From positions 49,360,650 through 49,390,987 of the forward strand of contig CM044507.1 of assembly GCA_024364805.1 (NCBI GenBank): a stretch of DNA of 30,338 nucleotides, in the 5' to 3' direction. A program made the translations under genes and the position numbers. Below, in pieces: positions 1 to 11,769 of the stretch. A model generated the notes under the pieces. It had not been told where the DNA came from, did no database searches, and was given only the letters and a program-made list of their open reading frames with translations. The DNA is from Euprymna scolopes. Lineage: Eukaryota > Mollusca > Cephalopoda > Sepiida > Sepiolidae. Every line of letters begins with the position of its first letter. The stretch's first letter is position 1.

Positions 1-551
1 GTGTTATTTTATTTTATTAGGGAAATTCCCTAAAAAAGAAGGTGCAAAATTTTCAGTGTATTTACATGTTGTAGTTGGTACTAGGAGTGTGAGTCGGTGT
101 ATCAACAAGATTACTTCTGTAGCATGATAAAGAATGTTCATATGGGTACCGCACGTGGAAATAAGTGGGAGTTTAAAGGTCGCCATGTTGACTTGTTGTA
201 CTCACGTTAGCCTAGGGCTAAAGACCCAGGCAAATGTCTGCTGTCAGCGAAAGCCAGGGAGAAAGAGAAACAAGAGTTGGTGATTTCGTCTTTTATGTAC
301 TCGGTCACATGATTGAGAGCTGTCTTGTTGCGAATTGCATTTCAGTGAAAAGAGAAAAGGAACTGGAATGAAGTTTTGAAGGAGGACACGAACATGTGCA
401 TGAGGGGTATAAAGAGAAGTTTTTTTTTTAAACAAGAAGAGGAAGCAGGGAGTAAAAAAAGGAATTACGTGATTACAATGTAAAAGGGAGGTAATCATAA
501 AAGGATCTGTGACAAGAGTTATCGTACTTACTTTCAACACCCCACCAGCAT

Positions 552-582
<31 letters not shown>

Positions 583-620
583 TTTATATAAAACAAAGAT
601 ATGTGAGAGCAGATTAGTGT
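1..620. other. Gene-free left edge
   Basis: I see no coding region here. Short open frames exist on the minus strand but show no recognisable domain. The stretch contains purine-rich tracts around 255-450, a poly-T run near 421-429 and a (TTTA)n repeat near 554-580. It could be decayed repeat or flanking sequence of the copia fossil that follows, but no terminal repeat can be paired within the window. Confidence 0.5.
554..580. repeat. (TTTA)n microsatellite
   Basis: About seven tandem copies of the tetranucleotide TTTA, visible directly. It sits just downstream of the 3' side of the minus-strand copia fossil. Confidence 0.9.
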
Positions 621-3600
621 CAGTTTAGGGTTCGAATACAAACTTTTTAAACTTGTCCAGCTTCGTCCGGGTTGGAGGTTTTGTCATGATGTCGGCGATC
701 ATGTGCTGTAGGACAGTAAATTAATTGTATTCTGTTATTATTCAGAGCTTCTCTGATAAAATGGTACTTAATGTCGATGTGTTTACATCTCTGCAGATGA
801 ATGGGGTCCTTAGAAAGCGTCATAGCGCTTTTTTCACTGTCTCCGAATATTTTGATGCGGACGTGTTCTCGGTGTGGATCTACTCCCTTAGTTTGGTTGT
901 ACCCTTTTGCAACGAACCTGGCCTTGTATTTAGGGGACCCGTCGGCATTTTCTTTGATTTTATACACCCATCTACCGCTTACTGTCATTCTGCCTTTGGG
1001 TAAGGATGTTAGATGGTATACATTATTTTCATTTAGGGAGTCAATTTATTTGCGCATCACTTGGATCCAGTGGTATGTCGCTGGGGAAGTCACAGCTTCT
1101 CTGTAAGTGCAGGGTATGCCGTGTGAGACTTTGTAGCAGTAGTCAGTGTCGATTAATGCTTGGCCGTTCCCATCCTGGACTACTGTCACATAGTCTTGTA
1201 GGTAGCTGGGCATTTTGTGCTCGCGCATCGGGTATCTTTGCGTACAGTTAGTTTCTACTGTAGACTTGGGTTGTTTGTCGGTATTGGACCATTCAGGGTT
1301 TTCCCTTCACTTTAAATTTTTTATTAAGTTTCATGGGGGAGAATTTGCGTCATTATCGCTTGATGAATGGGTTTGTGTTTGAGTGTGTTGGTCACTGGTG
1401 TTGTTGGTGAATTTTACCAGTCTGTGTTTACACACTTTCCCGTTTTCTGGGTAGTAGATAAGATATGCCGGGCTGTTTCCATCGTATCCGATGTAGATTC
1501 CCCTCTGACACCTTGGGTCTAGCTTTCTTTTTATGTTGGAGTAGGCATAGCAAGGCGAACCGAAAATGTGCATCCTTGATAAGTCCTGTTGTAGCGAGCT
1601 GCTACTACTATGAGACTAGGTTGTATTCTCACCTTAGTTCTCTCTTTCTCCCTACTCTTTTCTCTTTTCCTTCCATTCTTCTTATACGTCATTAGAGGTT
1701 CCAGCCAATGAAAAGCGAGAACGGTTTACGTGGAACATTTAAGTGAAGGAAACGTCCTTACTTCCACAGCGACTAGAGACAGAACACACGCCTCACTCCT
1801 CAGCTCCCGTTAGGTAGCCAAGAGGAGCATTGAACATTAATACAGACTTTACAAAATGCACTGTCTTTCTTTGTAACCCGAGTTTCGGGAAAACACACAT
1901 ATATATTGGATATATAAAACCTCATGAATTCATAACAAAGTCGCGTTACACGTCCTCATTGTTATAAGAAGACAATGTCTTCTTTTACCAGTATTTCTTT
2001 CTATTTCAGCGCTCCAGTTCTCCCTGTTATCGGAGGCGCCCCGAAGTGGGAGCCTACCGAAATGGTAACCTTTGTTAAGGTATGGTAATAATACCATACT
2101 GTTTTCTCCCAGTCATTTTGTAGTAGGGCGTCTGTTTTAGATGTTTGTTGAAGCATCTGTTCCATATAACTGCCGATTTCATAACTGCATAGCTCCACAG
2201 TGTTTTTGGTAAGCCGTTTTCTATGATAAGGCATCTTGCCATTTCGAATAGAGTTCGTCAGTTTCTTTCGACTGTTCCGTTTTGATGAGGCGAGTATGGC
2301 GCTGAGGTTTTGTGTTTTATGTTGTTATGGTGGAGTAGTTTTCCGAAGTCGTTTGACTTGAACTCCGAACCATTATCCGACCTCAGTATTTTGCCGTATA
2401 GGAAAATATCTGCGACGAATTTTTTGGCAGTAAGTGTGACGTCACTTTTGTTTTTAATAAAATATACAAATACGGCGCCAGAAAAGTCGTCAGTGAAGGA
2501 GATGGTGTATTTGTTTCTGTTTAAATATGCTAGTTCTATGGGGCCGACTAGGTCTGAATGTACTAAATGCAGAATATTTGTCGCTCTTTTGGCGGGAGAT
2601 TTATTTCTTTTCTGGAGAAATTTTCCTTGGATGCAGACGTTGCAGTTTTTGTTGTTTGCAGTCTTATTTTTTATTTTCATCCTTCGACCACATCAGGTAG
2701 TTTTGTTATGTCGTCGTAATTGCAATAGCCGAGTATTTTATGTCACGTGTGGATATTGTGTCATTAATGGCAACTGCCTTCTGCATTTGCTTCCTCCATA
2801 GTTTTTAGGAAGTATAGTCTGTTGCGCACGTGTATTTTGAATTTCGTTCCATTTTATGTTTTAGTATATTTCCATCTTCTTCGAAAATAATTATCACTCC
2901 ATCTTGGGTCGCAGTTTTCAGAGAAAATATATCCTGTGGATATGAAGGTATAAGTAGTGCCCCATTTAGGGTAGTCATAATGGAATTTCCGTTAATTTCT
3001 AAAAGGCAGACTTCAGCGTCTCCTCTTTTTAAGGTTAAGCCATTGGTTTTAGTCACGTCTGCCAACTCAATATAGTAGTACTCAGAATGGAATGTTGAGT
3101 CGAAATTCTCAAATTTCTTTGCGTCTGTTATAATATGTGAAGTGGCCCCTGCGTCAACTAGTAGGTTCGTATGTGGTATTAAGTTCCGGGTATAGTATTA
3201 GTAGTCCTCCATTTTGAATGCGAAGGAGTTTTCTTCGGTGTCGGCTGCCTTTTTCATTGTATCTTTTCACTTATAACGGCAGAACTCCCTTTTATGGGTG
3301 TTACTTTTACAGTAACAACACCACTGTTTTTGCTGTTTGTGTTTGTTGTTGGGACATTCTTTCGATAAATGTCCTTTTCCGCTGCATGTGAAGCACGCTA
3401 TTTCACGTTCGTCATGGTGGTGATGACTCTCCATCGTATTCTCTGAAAAAGATGATGTCAATTTCATCACTTCGTCACTGGTCGACTGGATTTGATGTTT
3501 CAATGTTTCGTCGAAACAATGGAGTTCTGTTTTAAATTTCAGGAATGTTATTCCTTTGTTGCTGTGGGTCACATAAATCTAAAAAGGGCCGTAGTAGCTT

Positions 3601-3870
3601 AGTAGTCCTTTTAATATCATGGCGATAATTAGGGCATCGTCAACTGTTTGCCCGGGATTTCTCAGAGCTGTTAAAATTGTCTCAGTTCTTATCACGTATT
3701 CTGTGACGCTTTCGTCTCCTTTCTTTTTGAGAGATGTGAGGTAGGTGTACAAGGAGATTAGCCTTGGTTTTCCTTTGCTGGCGTAGTGTTTGCGTAATAT
3801 TTTGAGAGCTTTTCTCCCATTATCTGTAGTTTCTCTCATTATTAAGGATACACTTTTGTCGTCCATGTTG
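620..3870 (-). mobile_element. Ty1/copia retrotransposon fossil
   Basis: A Ty1/copia (Pseudoviridae-type) retrotransposon read on the minus strand. Parts in order from high to low coordinate: a UBN2-type gag at about 3866-3579; a gag zinc knuckle of the C-x2-C-x4-H-x4-C form (CFTCSGKGHLSKEC) at about 3390-3340; a protease-like stretch around 2800-3070; an integrase core at about 2680-2258 with an NGTVERN block; the integrase C-terminal GIYIGYDG block at about 1500; a reverse transcriptase segment with WVYKIKE and ARFVAKGY near 970-900; and the RNase H end near 650-720. Integrase ahead of reverse transcriptase is the diagnostic copia order. No LTR pair is visible. The copy is clearly dead, with several breaks and a foreign insert near 1.6-2.1 kb. 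It looks old. Confidence 0.85.
1588..2088. repeat. LTR-like insert inside the copia fossil
   Basis: About 0.5 kb of non-coding sequence sits between two blocks of copia integrase homology. It begins TGTTGTAGCG, has a pyrimidine-rich tract (about 1635-1685), later a CGCGTTACA segment near 1943-1951, and a GGCGCC-containing patch near 2035. The TGT start and pyrimidine-rich character suggest a solo LTR or LTR plus leader of another retrotransposon. Edges are approximate and I could not find a convincing target duplication. Any other non-coding repeat remains possible. Confidence 0.4.
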
Positions 3871-4144
3871 CATGAGAAACTAATCTCAGGTTACGCCACT
3901 AGAGTAACGTCCCTTAGTGGTGACAGACTTGTATTGTAGATAATGGTGCGAGAATAGAATAAGATGCCAGTAAACCAAGTGTACGCGTTGTGTTGTTTTC
4001 ATTAATGGGAATCCGCATGTAAAGATAATGAAACATGTTGGCAGCAGTCGGATGAACAGAGTTCCAAGGAAGAATACAAAATGGAAAATGTATTGTAAGA
4101 AAAATAAATGAAGATAAGTAATGTTTGATTTATTGTGTTACATT

Positions 4145-4191
<47 letters not shown>

Positions 4192-4300
4192 AAGTTTGTT
4201 TTGCTTTATCTGGTCGTTGTGATCTATTTGTGTTTAAATATTATGAAAAAATAAGTTTAAACCAATTTAATCGGCCGTAAAACACAAGATTGTGTTAAAA
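3870..4300. other. Intervening sequence, possible 5' flank of gypsy A
   Basis: No gene is visible. A TGGCAGCAGTCGG string at about 4039-4051 resembles the TGG-starting primer-binding sites of LTR elements and lies about 280 bases before the gag start of gypsy A, so part of this stretch may be its LTR and leader. No second LTR is in the window to test this. The CA microsatellite is inside it. Confidence 0.3.
4146..4189. repeat. (CA)22 microsatellite
   Basis: Forty-four bases of uninterrupted CA repeat, seen directly. Such a clean run is expected to be length-polymorphic between individuals. Confidence 0.97.
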
Positions 4301-5026
4301 AAAAAAGTGTCCAAACTTAACATGGAAGAGATAAATAGACCAGTGGCGGGGATACGACCCCCGCAACCTCTGTGCATGGAAAATAATCTGTCAGCGAACA
4401 GGAAGCTGTTTAAATTAAGATGGAATAACTATGTTATCACCACGTATCTAGCGAGACAGCCAGTACCATACCAAACGGCGATGTTGCAGCATACACTTGG
4501 AAACGAAGCGTTAAAAGTATATTATGGGTTTTAATTTTGGACTCCGGAAGAAGAGAGAACACCCAATGAAATACTCCAAGCGTTCGATAAGTATGCCATT
4601 GGAGAAATTAATGAGACATACGAACGATATATCTTCCACACAAGAAAACAGGGAGGTGAAACAGTGGAAGCATTTATCACGGCACTCCGTACGTTGATAA
4701 AGACATGCAATTTATGTGAGAATTGCGTCTCTTCCATACTATGAGGCCAGATAATTCTTGGAGTACACAACCCCCACCCCCAAGCGGAACTGCTTAAAAT
4801 GAGACAGTTGGACTTACAGAGATGCATAGACATATGCAAACTATCGGAAAATGCAACGCTACAGTCTAGAATTCTGAGACCCGAGGCAGTTAACAGAGTG
4901 GACTTGAAACCTAAGGGAAGGCCAACAACCACAGAAAGTAACAGAGGGTGTAGGGTGTGTGTATTGCGACATAAACCCAGAAAAGAGTTTTGTCCAGCTT
5001 TTCGGAAGACGTGTTTCAAATGCAAT

Positions 5027-5038
5027 GGAAAAAAGATG
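5027..5038. repeat. Candidate LINE target-site duplication, left copy
   Basis: GGAAAAAAGATG here and GGAAACAAGATG at 6569-6580 match at 11 of 12 positions and bracket the LINE. The gap of some 18 bases between this copy and the poly-T tract makes the call provisional. Confidence 0.4.
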
Positions 5039-6568
5039 CAAATCAATAAAAAAGAATTTTTTTTTTACATAGGCATCACCACTTATCAAGGCCAAGAGGC
5101 CACTCAAGGATAAGGGTTAAAGAGTGTACAGTAGAAATTGGACAATATAGTAATCATTGGTAATGAAAATTTGGTAAATTAGATAACTTATATAGAACGT
5201 CTCATCAAGAACTTATTTACGTTAGACTTGAACACAACCATATTGTAGTCAGCCGGAAAGCAGGAAAACGGAAGACAATTCCACAGGCGTGCAGTTCTAA
5301 GAAAGAAGCTTTGTTCATGGAATCTAGGTTTAGGTTTAGGCACAGATAAAGAGTAGGGGGAATTATTGATAGTGTGTACAGCTAGACGAGTGTTTCTTGT
5401 GAAAGTTTGGCGAGGGGGGACCATAGATTGAAGCTCAGTTGAACACTTTCCATGAAAATAACGATACATCAGAGACAAACTCGCAACATCTCTTCTGTGA
5501 GATAGAGGTTGCAAGGAAGAGAAAAGGACATCTCCTACGAGGCTACGAAGTCTATTTTTTAACTCTATCAAGGCAGGACAAGTCCTTTCTAATAGCTGCT
5601 GCCCAGATGTGGCAACAGTATACCATCCTTGGACGTACCTGGCTCTTATATAGATAGAGAATAGCATCAGCAGTGAGATATTTACCGGATCGATAGAAAG
5701 ATCCCACCATTTTTCCAGCGGCCTTGGCAACAGATTTGATGTACGTGTTCCATTTAAGATCAGAAGCTTGTCAAAACTTGAGGCCTCCTCAAGACGAGAG
5801 CCATTCATTTCAATTGATGTCAGATGTGGATCAGAATGTTGATGATGTAAAGAGAGAAGTTTGGTTTTAGATGCATTAAAAGTAACCAGTCACTCCTTTC
5901 CCCATTGTACTATGTGCTCAAGATCAGAGGAGAGAGAATTGGAGAGAACTTGGTCGTTTACTGTCTTAGATGTGCTACCATAAATGGTAGTGTCGTCAGC
6001 ATAAATGTCTACAAATGATGTAAGGATGTGATTTGGAAGATCATTAATATAGATCAGGAAAAAAGTTGGGCCCAGGATGGACCCCTGAGGGACACCAGCA
6101 TTAATACTGTGAGCTTCTGATTTTTGCCCCTCAACTACTATTCTTATGAACCTATCAGAAAGAAATGATTTAATAATTGAGAAGACATTTCCAGCTATAC
6201 CATAGCTAGAGATCTTATGAAGTAAACCTTTATGCCATACCCTATCAAAGGCCTTAGATATGTCAAGAGCAATTGCCCTAGAAAGGTTGCCTCCGTCGAG
6301 AGATTTGCCAATCCTATGAGATATAACTGTAAGTACATCTGGTGTAGATCTAGCAGAACGGAAACCATATTGAGTGTCACTAAGAAGGTTATTTTTGTTG
6401 AGATGGTTGATTACTTCTGTATTTAACACAGATTCCAGCAACTTACTCATGATGCACAGGAGACTTATTGACCTGTACTGAGAGGGGGATGACCGATCAC
6501 CTGAATTCTTAAATACAGGGCATACTGATGAAATTTTCCAGGGAGATGGGAAACTATTCGGTTTGTTG
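5039..6568 (-). mobile_element. 5'-truncated LINE (Jockey/CR1-like), inserted in gypsy A
   Basis: Non-LTR retrotransposon on the minus strand. It starts near 6568 within the N-terminal part of reverse transcriptase ([12 protein letters not shown]) and includes the SISLL block, AFDRVWH (about 6245), [10 protein letters not shown] (about 6085) and the catalytic YADD at about 6000. It then has the C-terminal region ending FKSNVNKFL near 5200, a 3' UTR and a poly-A tail (poly-T on the plus strand, about 5057-5066). The endonuclease is missing through 5' truncation. The pol frame holds a TGA at 5890-5892 after the WGKE block, where the family probably has Trp (TGG). Two apparently compensating frame changes lie near 5770 and 5590. 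The copy is dead. The clade is unresolved; the A tail fits a Jockey- or I-type LINE. Confidence 0.8.
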
Positions 6569-6580
6569 GGAAACAAGATG
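6569..6580. repeat. Candidate LINE target-site duplication, right copy
   Basis: GGAAACAAGATG, partner of 5027-5038. It lies exactly where LINE homology stops and gypsy-type sequence resumes. Confidence 0.4.
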
Positions 6581-7085
6581 ATAGCGATAGCAGTAGTGAT
6601 GGTTCGGACTATGGACACGTGGACAGTGTGACCACGAAAGAAGGAATCAATTCCATCAGACCTGAAGTGATTAAGGCAGAAATGATGATCAAAGGAAAGC
6701 CGGTTGTTTTTCAGCTAGATAGTGGAGCCTCAGTGAACATCCTGAACGAGAAACATGTGGCGGGAAAAACACTTGAGCAGTTCAATAAGACCCTTGTCAT
6801 GTGGAACAGATCACAAATGAAACCGTTAGGAGAACGTCGGATAAAAATGATAAACCCAAAAACTGGACTCAGGTATGCAGTGAAGTTTGTCATTGTAAAG
6901 GAAGACTTCCATCCACTACTTGGAGCGAATGCCATCCAGCAAATGGCACTCATTAGAGTGAACAATGACAAATTTAAGAGGGTTGCAAACATATCTCAAA
7001 AAGACAGCAGCCAGAGAGCATCATATTCGAATTTCAGGATGTATTCCAGGAAGAATTGGGTACGTTACCGGGAGAGGTTCATCTA

Positions 7086-7545
7086 ATCAAATAATCATTA
7101 TATACCGTGAAATTTACTTTATGTATGCAAATTTGAAAGGTTTTAGAAGATTATAATACTGTGGTGAAAATTTTATGAGAATTAGTTTTTAAAAAATTAT
7201 ATTTTCAAACCAATAAAATATGCCTAAATTTGCCTAGCGTATATATAGTATCCTGGCAGGCTAGCTTCAATTTTGCTGCTTTGGGATGAATTTTGTTAAA
7301 CGTGTTTTTTTTTTTGCTTGGCCTTGCAAAACCACTAATATCTATATAATTAATAATTTAATAATTATTATAGCAAATAATTATGTCGGCCCCTTTAAGA
7401 AACTAGTTTCTTATCGTTGAGCATTTTCAGTTGAATTAAAGTCGGTCAATTTAGTTGATATGCACTGATCATTATATAATGATTAGATCACTCTGACAGA
7501 CGTTAAAACATTTAAAAATAAATGTTTAAATTTCAACAGTATTTC
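7086..7545. other. AT-rich spacer between two gypsy fossils
   Basis: No coding sequence is seen. The stretch is strongly AT-rich, with a poly-T run near 7306-7316 and an imperfect palindrome near 7465-7490 (GATCATTATATAATGATTAGATC). It separates the end of gypsy A from the RNase H end of the minus-strand gypsy B copy. It might be a decayed LTR or a small DNA transposon, but no terminal repeats or duplications were found. Confidence 0.4.
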
Positions 7546-10130
7546 TCGCAGTTAATGGTGGCCGAATGGATTAGGTCCTTGCTAATGGAGTCAGAGTGGC
7601 TCCATTATGCTCCAAGCATACTCCAGTGAGTAAGGAGCTTGCATCAACCCACACGTCTTGGTCAGAACCATCCACACACCACTTTCTTCACACTGAGTTT
7701 TCTTGATGACCTCTTGCAGCAATCTCTTCAATCATTGTCATTAAAAGACCGTTAGTCACTTTGTCATTCCAACCTTTTGTCACATACACTACTCTTTATT
7801 TAATGAACGCTGCAGTTACACTAAGCCACTTAACCACTGGGAAGTGCCCAACCAACTTACAACAAAATGGGAATACACTTCGTCTGGTAAGAACACAGGG
7901 TGCACTGGGAACCTTGTTCCCTTGTTCCCATATAAGACATAACTGTAAGACCTGATCTGCTAGGCCAAGCACTCTTGCACCTTTTTGCAGTCGCTTTAGT
8001 TCTTTGCTTGCTAATCCAAAATCAGCCAAATGCTGTCTCATTTTGGTTGCAGAAACCACGTCTTCATTGATAAATCCATCATAAATGTATGTCAGTGTTG
8101 CCTGCTGGATATCATTTTCCTTGAGAGAGAAGCTTCAACAATAACTTGCATGATGGATGGTGCTACATTGAACCCAAAACCCATGCACATAAGGCAGTAC
8201 TTATTTCCTTTGAAAATCACAGACTGATAAGAATTTATAATAATTTATGTACACGCATTTGTTGAGAGGGCCCTCAAAGATCAACTAACAATGAGTTTGA
8301 TTTTTAAGGGGAGATTTTTTCAACGAGTTATTTTCCTTATGCCGACTCAAGTTGTGTGTGAGTATGTCTAGAAAGGCTAGTCGAAGAAGAAAGAGGGGTA
8401 TAGAGGGAGAAGGGAATAAGAGAGGAGAAATAGAATGGTATAAAAGTTACACATTTGTCCTATGCCGGGTGGCCCTGTTAGTTGTTAAATAAATTATAGC
8501 GAAGTATTTTATAATATTTCTGATAACCCAATACAACAATAACAAATGAAAATTGATTGGTCAGAAGCAAAGTTTAATTTTCCAGCTTAAGAGCTATTTG
8601 GATCTGAAAATCTAACATGATAACATTATATACAAGGTGACTGAATTTTTTCTCTATTACACACATGTTGTAAAGAATAATATTGTTTTGCATAAAAAGA
8701 ATGGAAATGATATTTTTATGATTGGAGCCTTTCCTCCTCCATTCTCTTAACTTTCATGCGATGACATCGGCATGCACCATGTAGGCCTCAACGTATTGAC
8801 TTAGTTCATGAGAGTCCAACACTAGGAGCACCTTGGACTTATTCTCTTAGAAAACAGCCATTATTGGAATCAGCCTTTGCAGGGGAGTCAAGCTCTTTCT
8901 CAGAATAGGGAAGTAAGTAGCCATCCATTGCTCAACCATATCTTCAATTCATGACGATACCCTTGCTGAATTTGGTCGGACATCAGATACTCAGGTACCT
9001 TGTTTGTAAGTGCATTGGATGGCTGATTGCTTGACCACTTCCACGATGCTGCCCAAGCCTTGGTCTGCTCATTGAACTTGGCACTGAAGTCTGATCCTTC
9101 TATTTGGATCACAGCAGAGGCACAAAGCTCCATCCTAGCAAACTGATTTATGTAGACTGCACCCAACATTTTGATTATGCTCATTTCGATTAGCATATCG
9201 AAGATCAACAACAGTATGTCACTGACCAAAACATCAACTTTCACACACTTCCATCTTCTATAGCTAATATGATAGTTCTGCCATCCTTGTTTTGGAGGAT
9301 TTCATCGTCAACTTTTAGGGCTTCGGATGCTAGCTGACTCCAAGAATCGCACATTAATCTAGTCACAAAAGACTAAGAGCATCCAGAATTCACCAGTGTT
9401 ATGCACTTCTGGTCATTAACAACAGCTTTCATCTCAAGAAGTGCCCATTTTAATTGGAATGGGAAGAAAATTGTGCTGACGTTTTGATCCTGTTTCCATT
9501 TACCACAGTCTTTTGCAAGGTGCCCTGTTTTGCTGCAAGAATAACAGTGCATGGTTGGTTAATCTCTCTCTGGTTGCTACCACTGTAACACTGCATGCAG
9601 TTACTGACCAGAGAGTTCAGGCCCCAACATCTGAAACAATTAATGCAGCCACTCTCGCTACCTTCACCAGGTGTTATGCATCTAGGTTGCATGGCAGCAG
9701 CAAGATCCTCATTCTGCTTGTCCACCAACATGGTGCACGCTCTTTAACGATAGGGTATTCATTCTGACGTGGCATGGTAGCCCATTAATGAAAACACTTT
9801 TCATCCAGCATTCTGGTGGCATTTAACCTCTCAGCCATGCCAGCCATTGCAACTCTATCGTGAACTCGTCTACAGTTTCTACTGGCGAATCGTAAGAAGG
9901 CTGCAAATAAGTAGGCTTTTACAAAGATTTACTTGATTTCCTCAATATCATTCTGTTGTTCTCCTGAAAGCTGCCAATATGTTTTCGGAGCCATACCTTT
10001 CAATCAGTGACAGGACTTGGTTATTCAACAAGTCAATTCAAGATCTTCCAACCATTTCATTGAAGTGTCCATTGCCATGCCACTGAATTTGGGAATTAGT
10101 TGAATATTGATTTTTTTTTAACATCATAGT
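7545..10130 (-). mobile_element. Ty3/gypsy-like fossil (gypsy B, copy 1)
   Basis: Minus-strand copy of the family also present at 10.85-18.55 kb. Parts from high to low coordinate: gag start near 10110 with a LIPKFSG block; a cysteine knuckle region around 9650; protease region around 9400-9260; an RT lead-in at about 9110-8890 (KAWAASWKWS, matching KAWTAMWKWS in copy 2); further RT at about 8225-7800; the RARVLGLA...GKLVGHFPVVKWL block near 8000-7830; and an RNase H start (ASSLLTGV) near 7630. RT homology is interrupted by about 0.5 kb of unrelated sequence at roughly 8230-8735. The element is broken in many places and looks older than copy 2. No LTRs are visible. Gypsy is my best placement, but the clade is uncertain. 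Confidence 0.7.
8230..8735. repeat. AT-rich insert inside gypsy B copy 1
   Basis: About 0.5 kb without coding potential lies between two blocks of RT homology in the minus-strand gypsy B copy. It contains a GAGGGCCCTC palindrome near 8259-8268, a purine-rich tract at about 8380-8440 and a TATAAAAG string near 8440. A solo LTR or a short non-autonomous element is likely. Boundaries are approximate and no clear terminal repeat or target duplication was found. Confidence 0.4.
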
Positions 10131-10184
10131 TCTAATAAAGACAAAATAGATGTTTGCAAATTGGTAATCTATCCCCCCCCCCAT

Positions 10185-10465
10185 TTTGCACCACACTGTG
10201 CCAAAACCAAAACGTAGATTCCATGAACAAAGCTTCTTTCTTAGAAGTGCACGCCTGTGGAACTCTGTTCTGTTTGCCTGTTTCTCACCTGACTACAACT
10301 TGGATGTCTTCAAGTCCAACATAAACAAATTCCTGACGAATGCGCCCTTAAGTAAGACACTTTATCAAATCTCAACACTCAAGTACTGTACACGCAATAA
10401 CCCTTATATGCGAGTGGCTTCTGGGCCTTGATAAGTGGTGACCACCTTGTAAAAAAGAAAAAAAA
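10185..10465 (+). mobile_element. LINE 3' end fragment
   Basis: The last part of the same LINE family as at 5.04-6.57 kb, here on the plus strand. It reads PKPKRRFHEQSFFL ... FKSNINKFL at about 10192-10335, then a 3' UTR ending GGCCTTGATAAGTGGTGA and an A-rich tail to about 10468. It is a short 5'-truncated insertion lying between the two gypsy B copies. Confidence 0.8.
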
Positions 10466-10469
10466 AACT

Positions 10470-10850
10470 TCCCAACTACAAAGTGTAAAGTTGAATGTAA
10501 TAATAATCAAAGAAGAAAGCCCCCCTCTGCGTGTGTGCATGTCGTGCGGTTATAAAACTTACCTTCGGATGGGATCTGAGAGAAAGAGAAATTAAAGATG
10601 GCAGCTATAGATTTATAAGGTGTAGTCTCGTGGAATCTCACGAGATCTCATCTTCCACTGCACACGTATGCAAATGGAATGGGGACAGTTTTCTGATAAA
10701 ATGTGTGTTGGCAGAGGCAGTGGGGAGAAATGTGCTGGAAGTTGAGAGAGAAAATTGTCAGTGACGAATTCTAGCTGGACTTTTGCGCATTGTATTTGGT
10801 TTATTTTGTTTTGCTGTTTACCAGCCCATTTAACATCAAGCTATTTCGGC
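10470..10850. other. Leader-like region before gypsy B copy 2
   Basis: No gene is recognised. The stretch contains purine-rich patches and runs directly into the gag start of gypsy B copy 2 near 10854, so part of it may be that element's 5' LTR or leader. No matching LTR exists downstream in the window, so this cannot be confirmed. Confidence 0.3.
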
Positions 10851-11769
10851 ATAATGGGGGACAAATTCGACCTTAAATTAATACCGGAATTCGACGGCTC
10901 GACCCCGGTACTTGACTGGGTGAAGAAGGTGGAACTACATTATCTGTTGTCTAGTGTGAAAAACATTGAACATATGGTTCCTCTACGTCTGTCTGGCGGG
11001 GCTTTCGCAGTATATCAACAGTTTAGTCCTGAGGAAAAACAGGATTATGAAAGGATCAAGGCGGCATTATACAAGGTGTTCGCTATCGACCCCACCACTC
11101 TTTGGGAGCAATTTGAGGCAAGAATCTTGCATCCCAGTTAAACTGTCGACGTTTATTTGGCCGAGCTGACAAAATTAACGGTGCTGTTTGGTGGGCTGCC
11201 TGCAAAGCAACTCCTGTGGGCTAGCTCAAGCATAGCTTCATTGTCCCTTAACTACTTGGTAGACCGGGCCAGGACCCTGATGAAGAATACTTATGAGAAG
11301 AGAAAACCAGTAGTCGCTGCTGCACAGTGCGCATTAAATGATAGACCATCCCAGGGGCCCGTCCTGCGCGGCGAAGTCATGTGTTATAGGTGCAATGACC
11401 AAGGCCACATTGTGAGGAACTGCCGGCGGCGACTGACAGCTATTTGCTGCTACCAATGTAATAAGACTGGTCATATGGCCAGGGATTGTTCAGGAAACGG
11501 GGTCGAGGACAAGGTGCCAGCGTCGACCTCTTCCCCAAACAGAAATTATACAAGCCGCTTCCGACCATGCAGGTCTATGTCAATGAGACATTGTGCTCAG
11601 CACTCTTCGACTTTGGGTGCTCCCACACCGTAGTGAGTGCAGGCTTCTGCCGTACTTTGAAGAAGAAGACTATTAAATTAACCACCCTCAGTTGAGCGAC
11701 GCAGACATGTTGCGGGGTTGGCACTATGAACATTCGTACTAAAACTGGAAATTTAGCTAACATTGAAGC
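10850..11769 (+). mobile_element. Ty3/gypsy-like fossil (gypsy B, copy 2), 5' part
   Basis: Gag begins at the ATG near 10854 with FDLKLIPEFDGS and LRLSGGAFAVYQQF. Two zinc knuckles of the C-x2-C-x4-H-x4-C type follow near 11390-11490 (CYRCNDQGHIVRNC and CYQCNKTGHMARDC). A protease-like domain (LFDFGCSHTVVS) sits near 11600-11640. The part ends at the gypsy C insertion, where the 5-base target GAAGC lies at 11765-11769. The copy is broken, with a few breaks in this part. Two canonical knuckles suggest a nucleic-acid-binding nucleocapsid region. Confidence 0.8.

Larger units (their letters stand above)
4300..7085 (+). mobile_element. Ty3/gypsy fossil (gypsy A), interrupted by a LINE
   Basis: Plus-strand gypsy remnant. 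The gag begins at the ATG near 4323 (MEEINRPVAGIRPPQP) and runs to a cysteine-rich knuckle region ending near 5035 (CFKCNGK). After the LINE insertion, a retropepsin domain with the catalytic DSGA motif ([10 protein letters not shown]) follows at about 6619-6990, and the lead-in to reverse transcriptase ends near 7085. Reverse transcriptase, RNase H and integrase are not seen beyond that point. The copy is broken, with several breaks besides the insertion. The gag and protease type is one I associate with mollusc gypsy-like elements, but the clade is not resolved. Confidence 0.75.

Noticed and set aside
630-645. B-box-like GGGTTCGAATAC, possible tRNA or tRNA-derived SINE
   Set aside because: There is no A box or cloverleaf around it, and it lies at the end of copia homology.
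1588-1957. Target duplication GTCC around the LTR-like insert in copia
   Set aside because: Four bases is too weak, and the right edge of the insert appears to lie further on, near 2088.
4002-4190. Open frame beginning with a poly-Cys-Val stretch
   Set aside because: It is translation of the CA microsatellite and not a protein.
7550-7650. tRNA-like SINE head (GTGGCCGAATGGATTAGG resembles an A box)
   Set aside because: On the minus strand this stretch reads as the RNase H start of gypsy B (ASSLLTGVCLEHNG), matching copy 2. No B box follows at the right distance.
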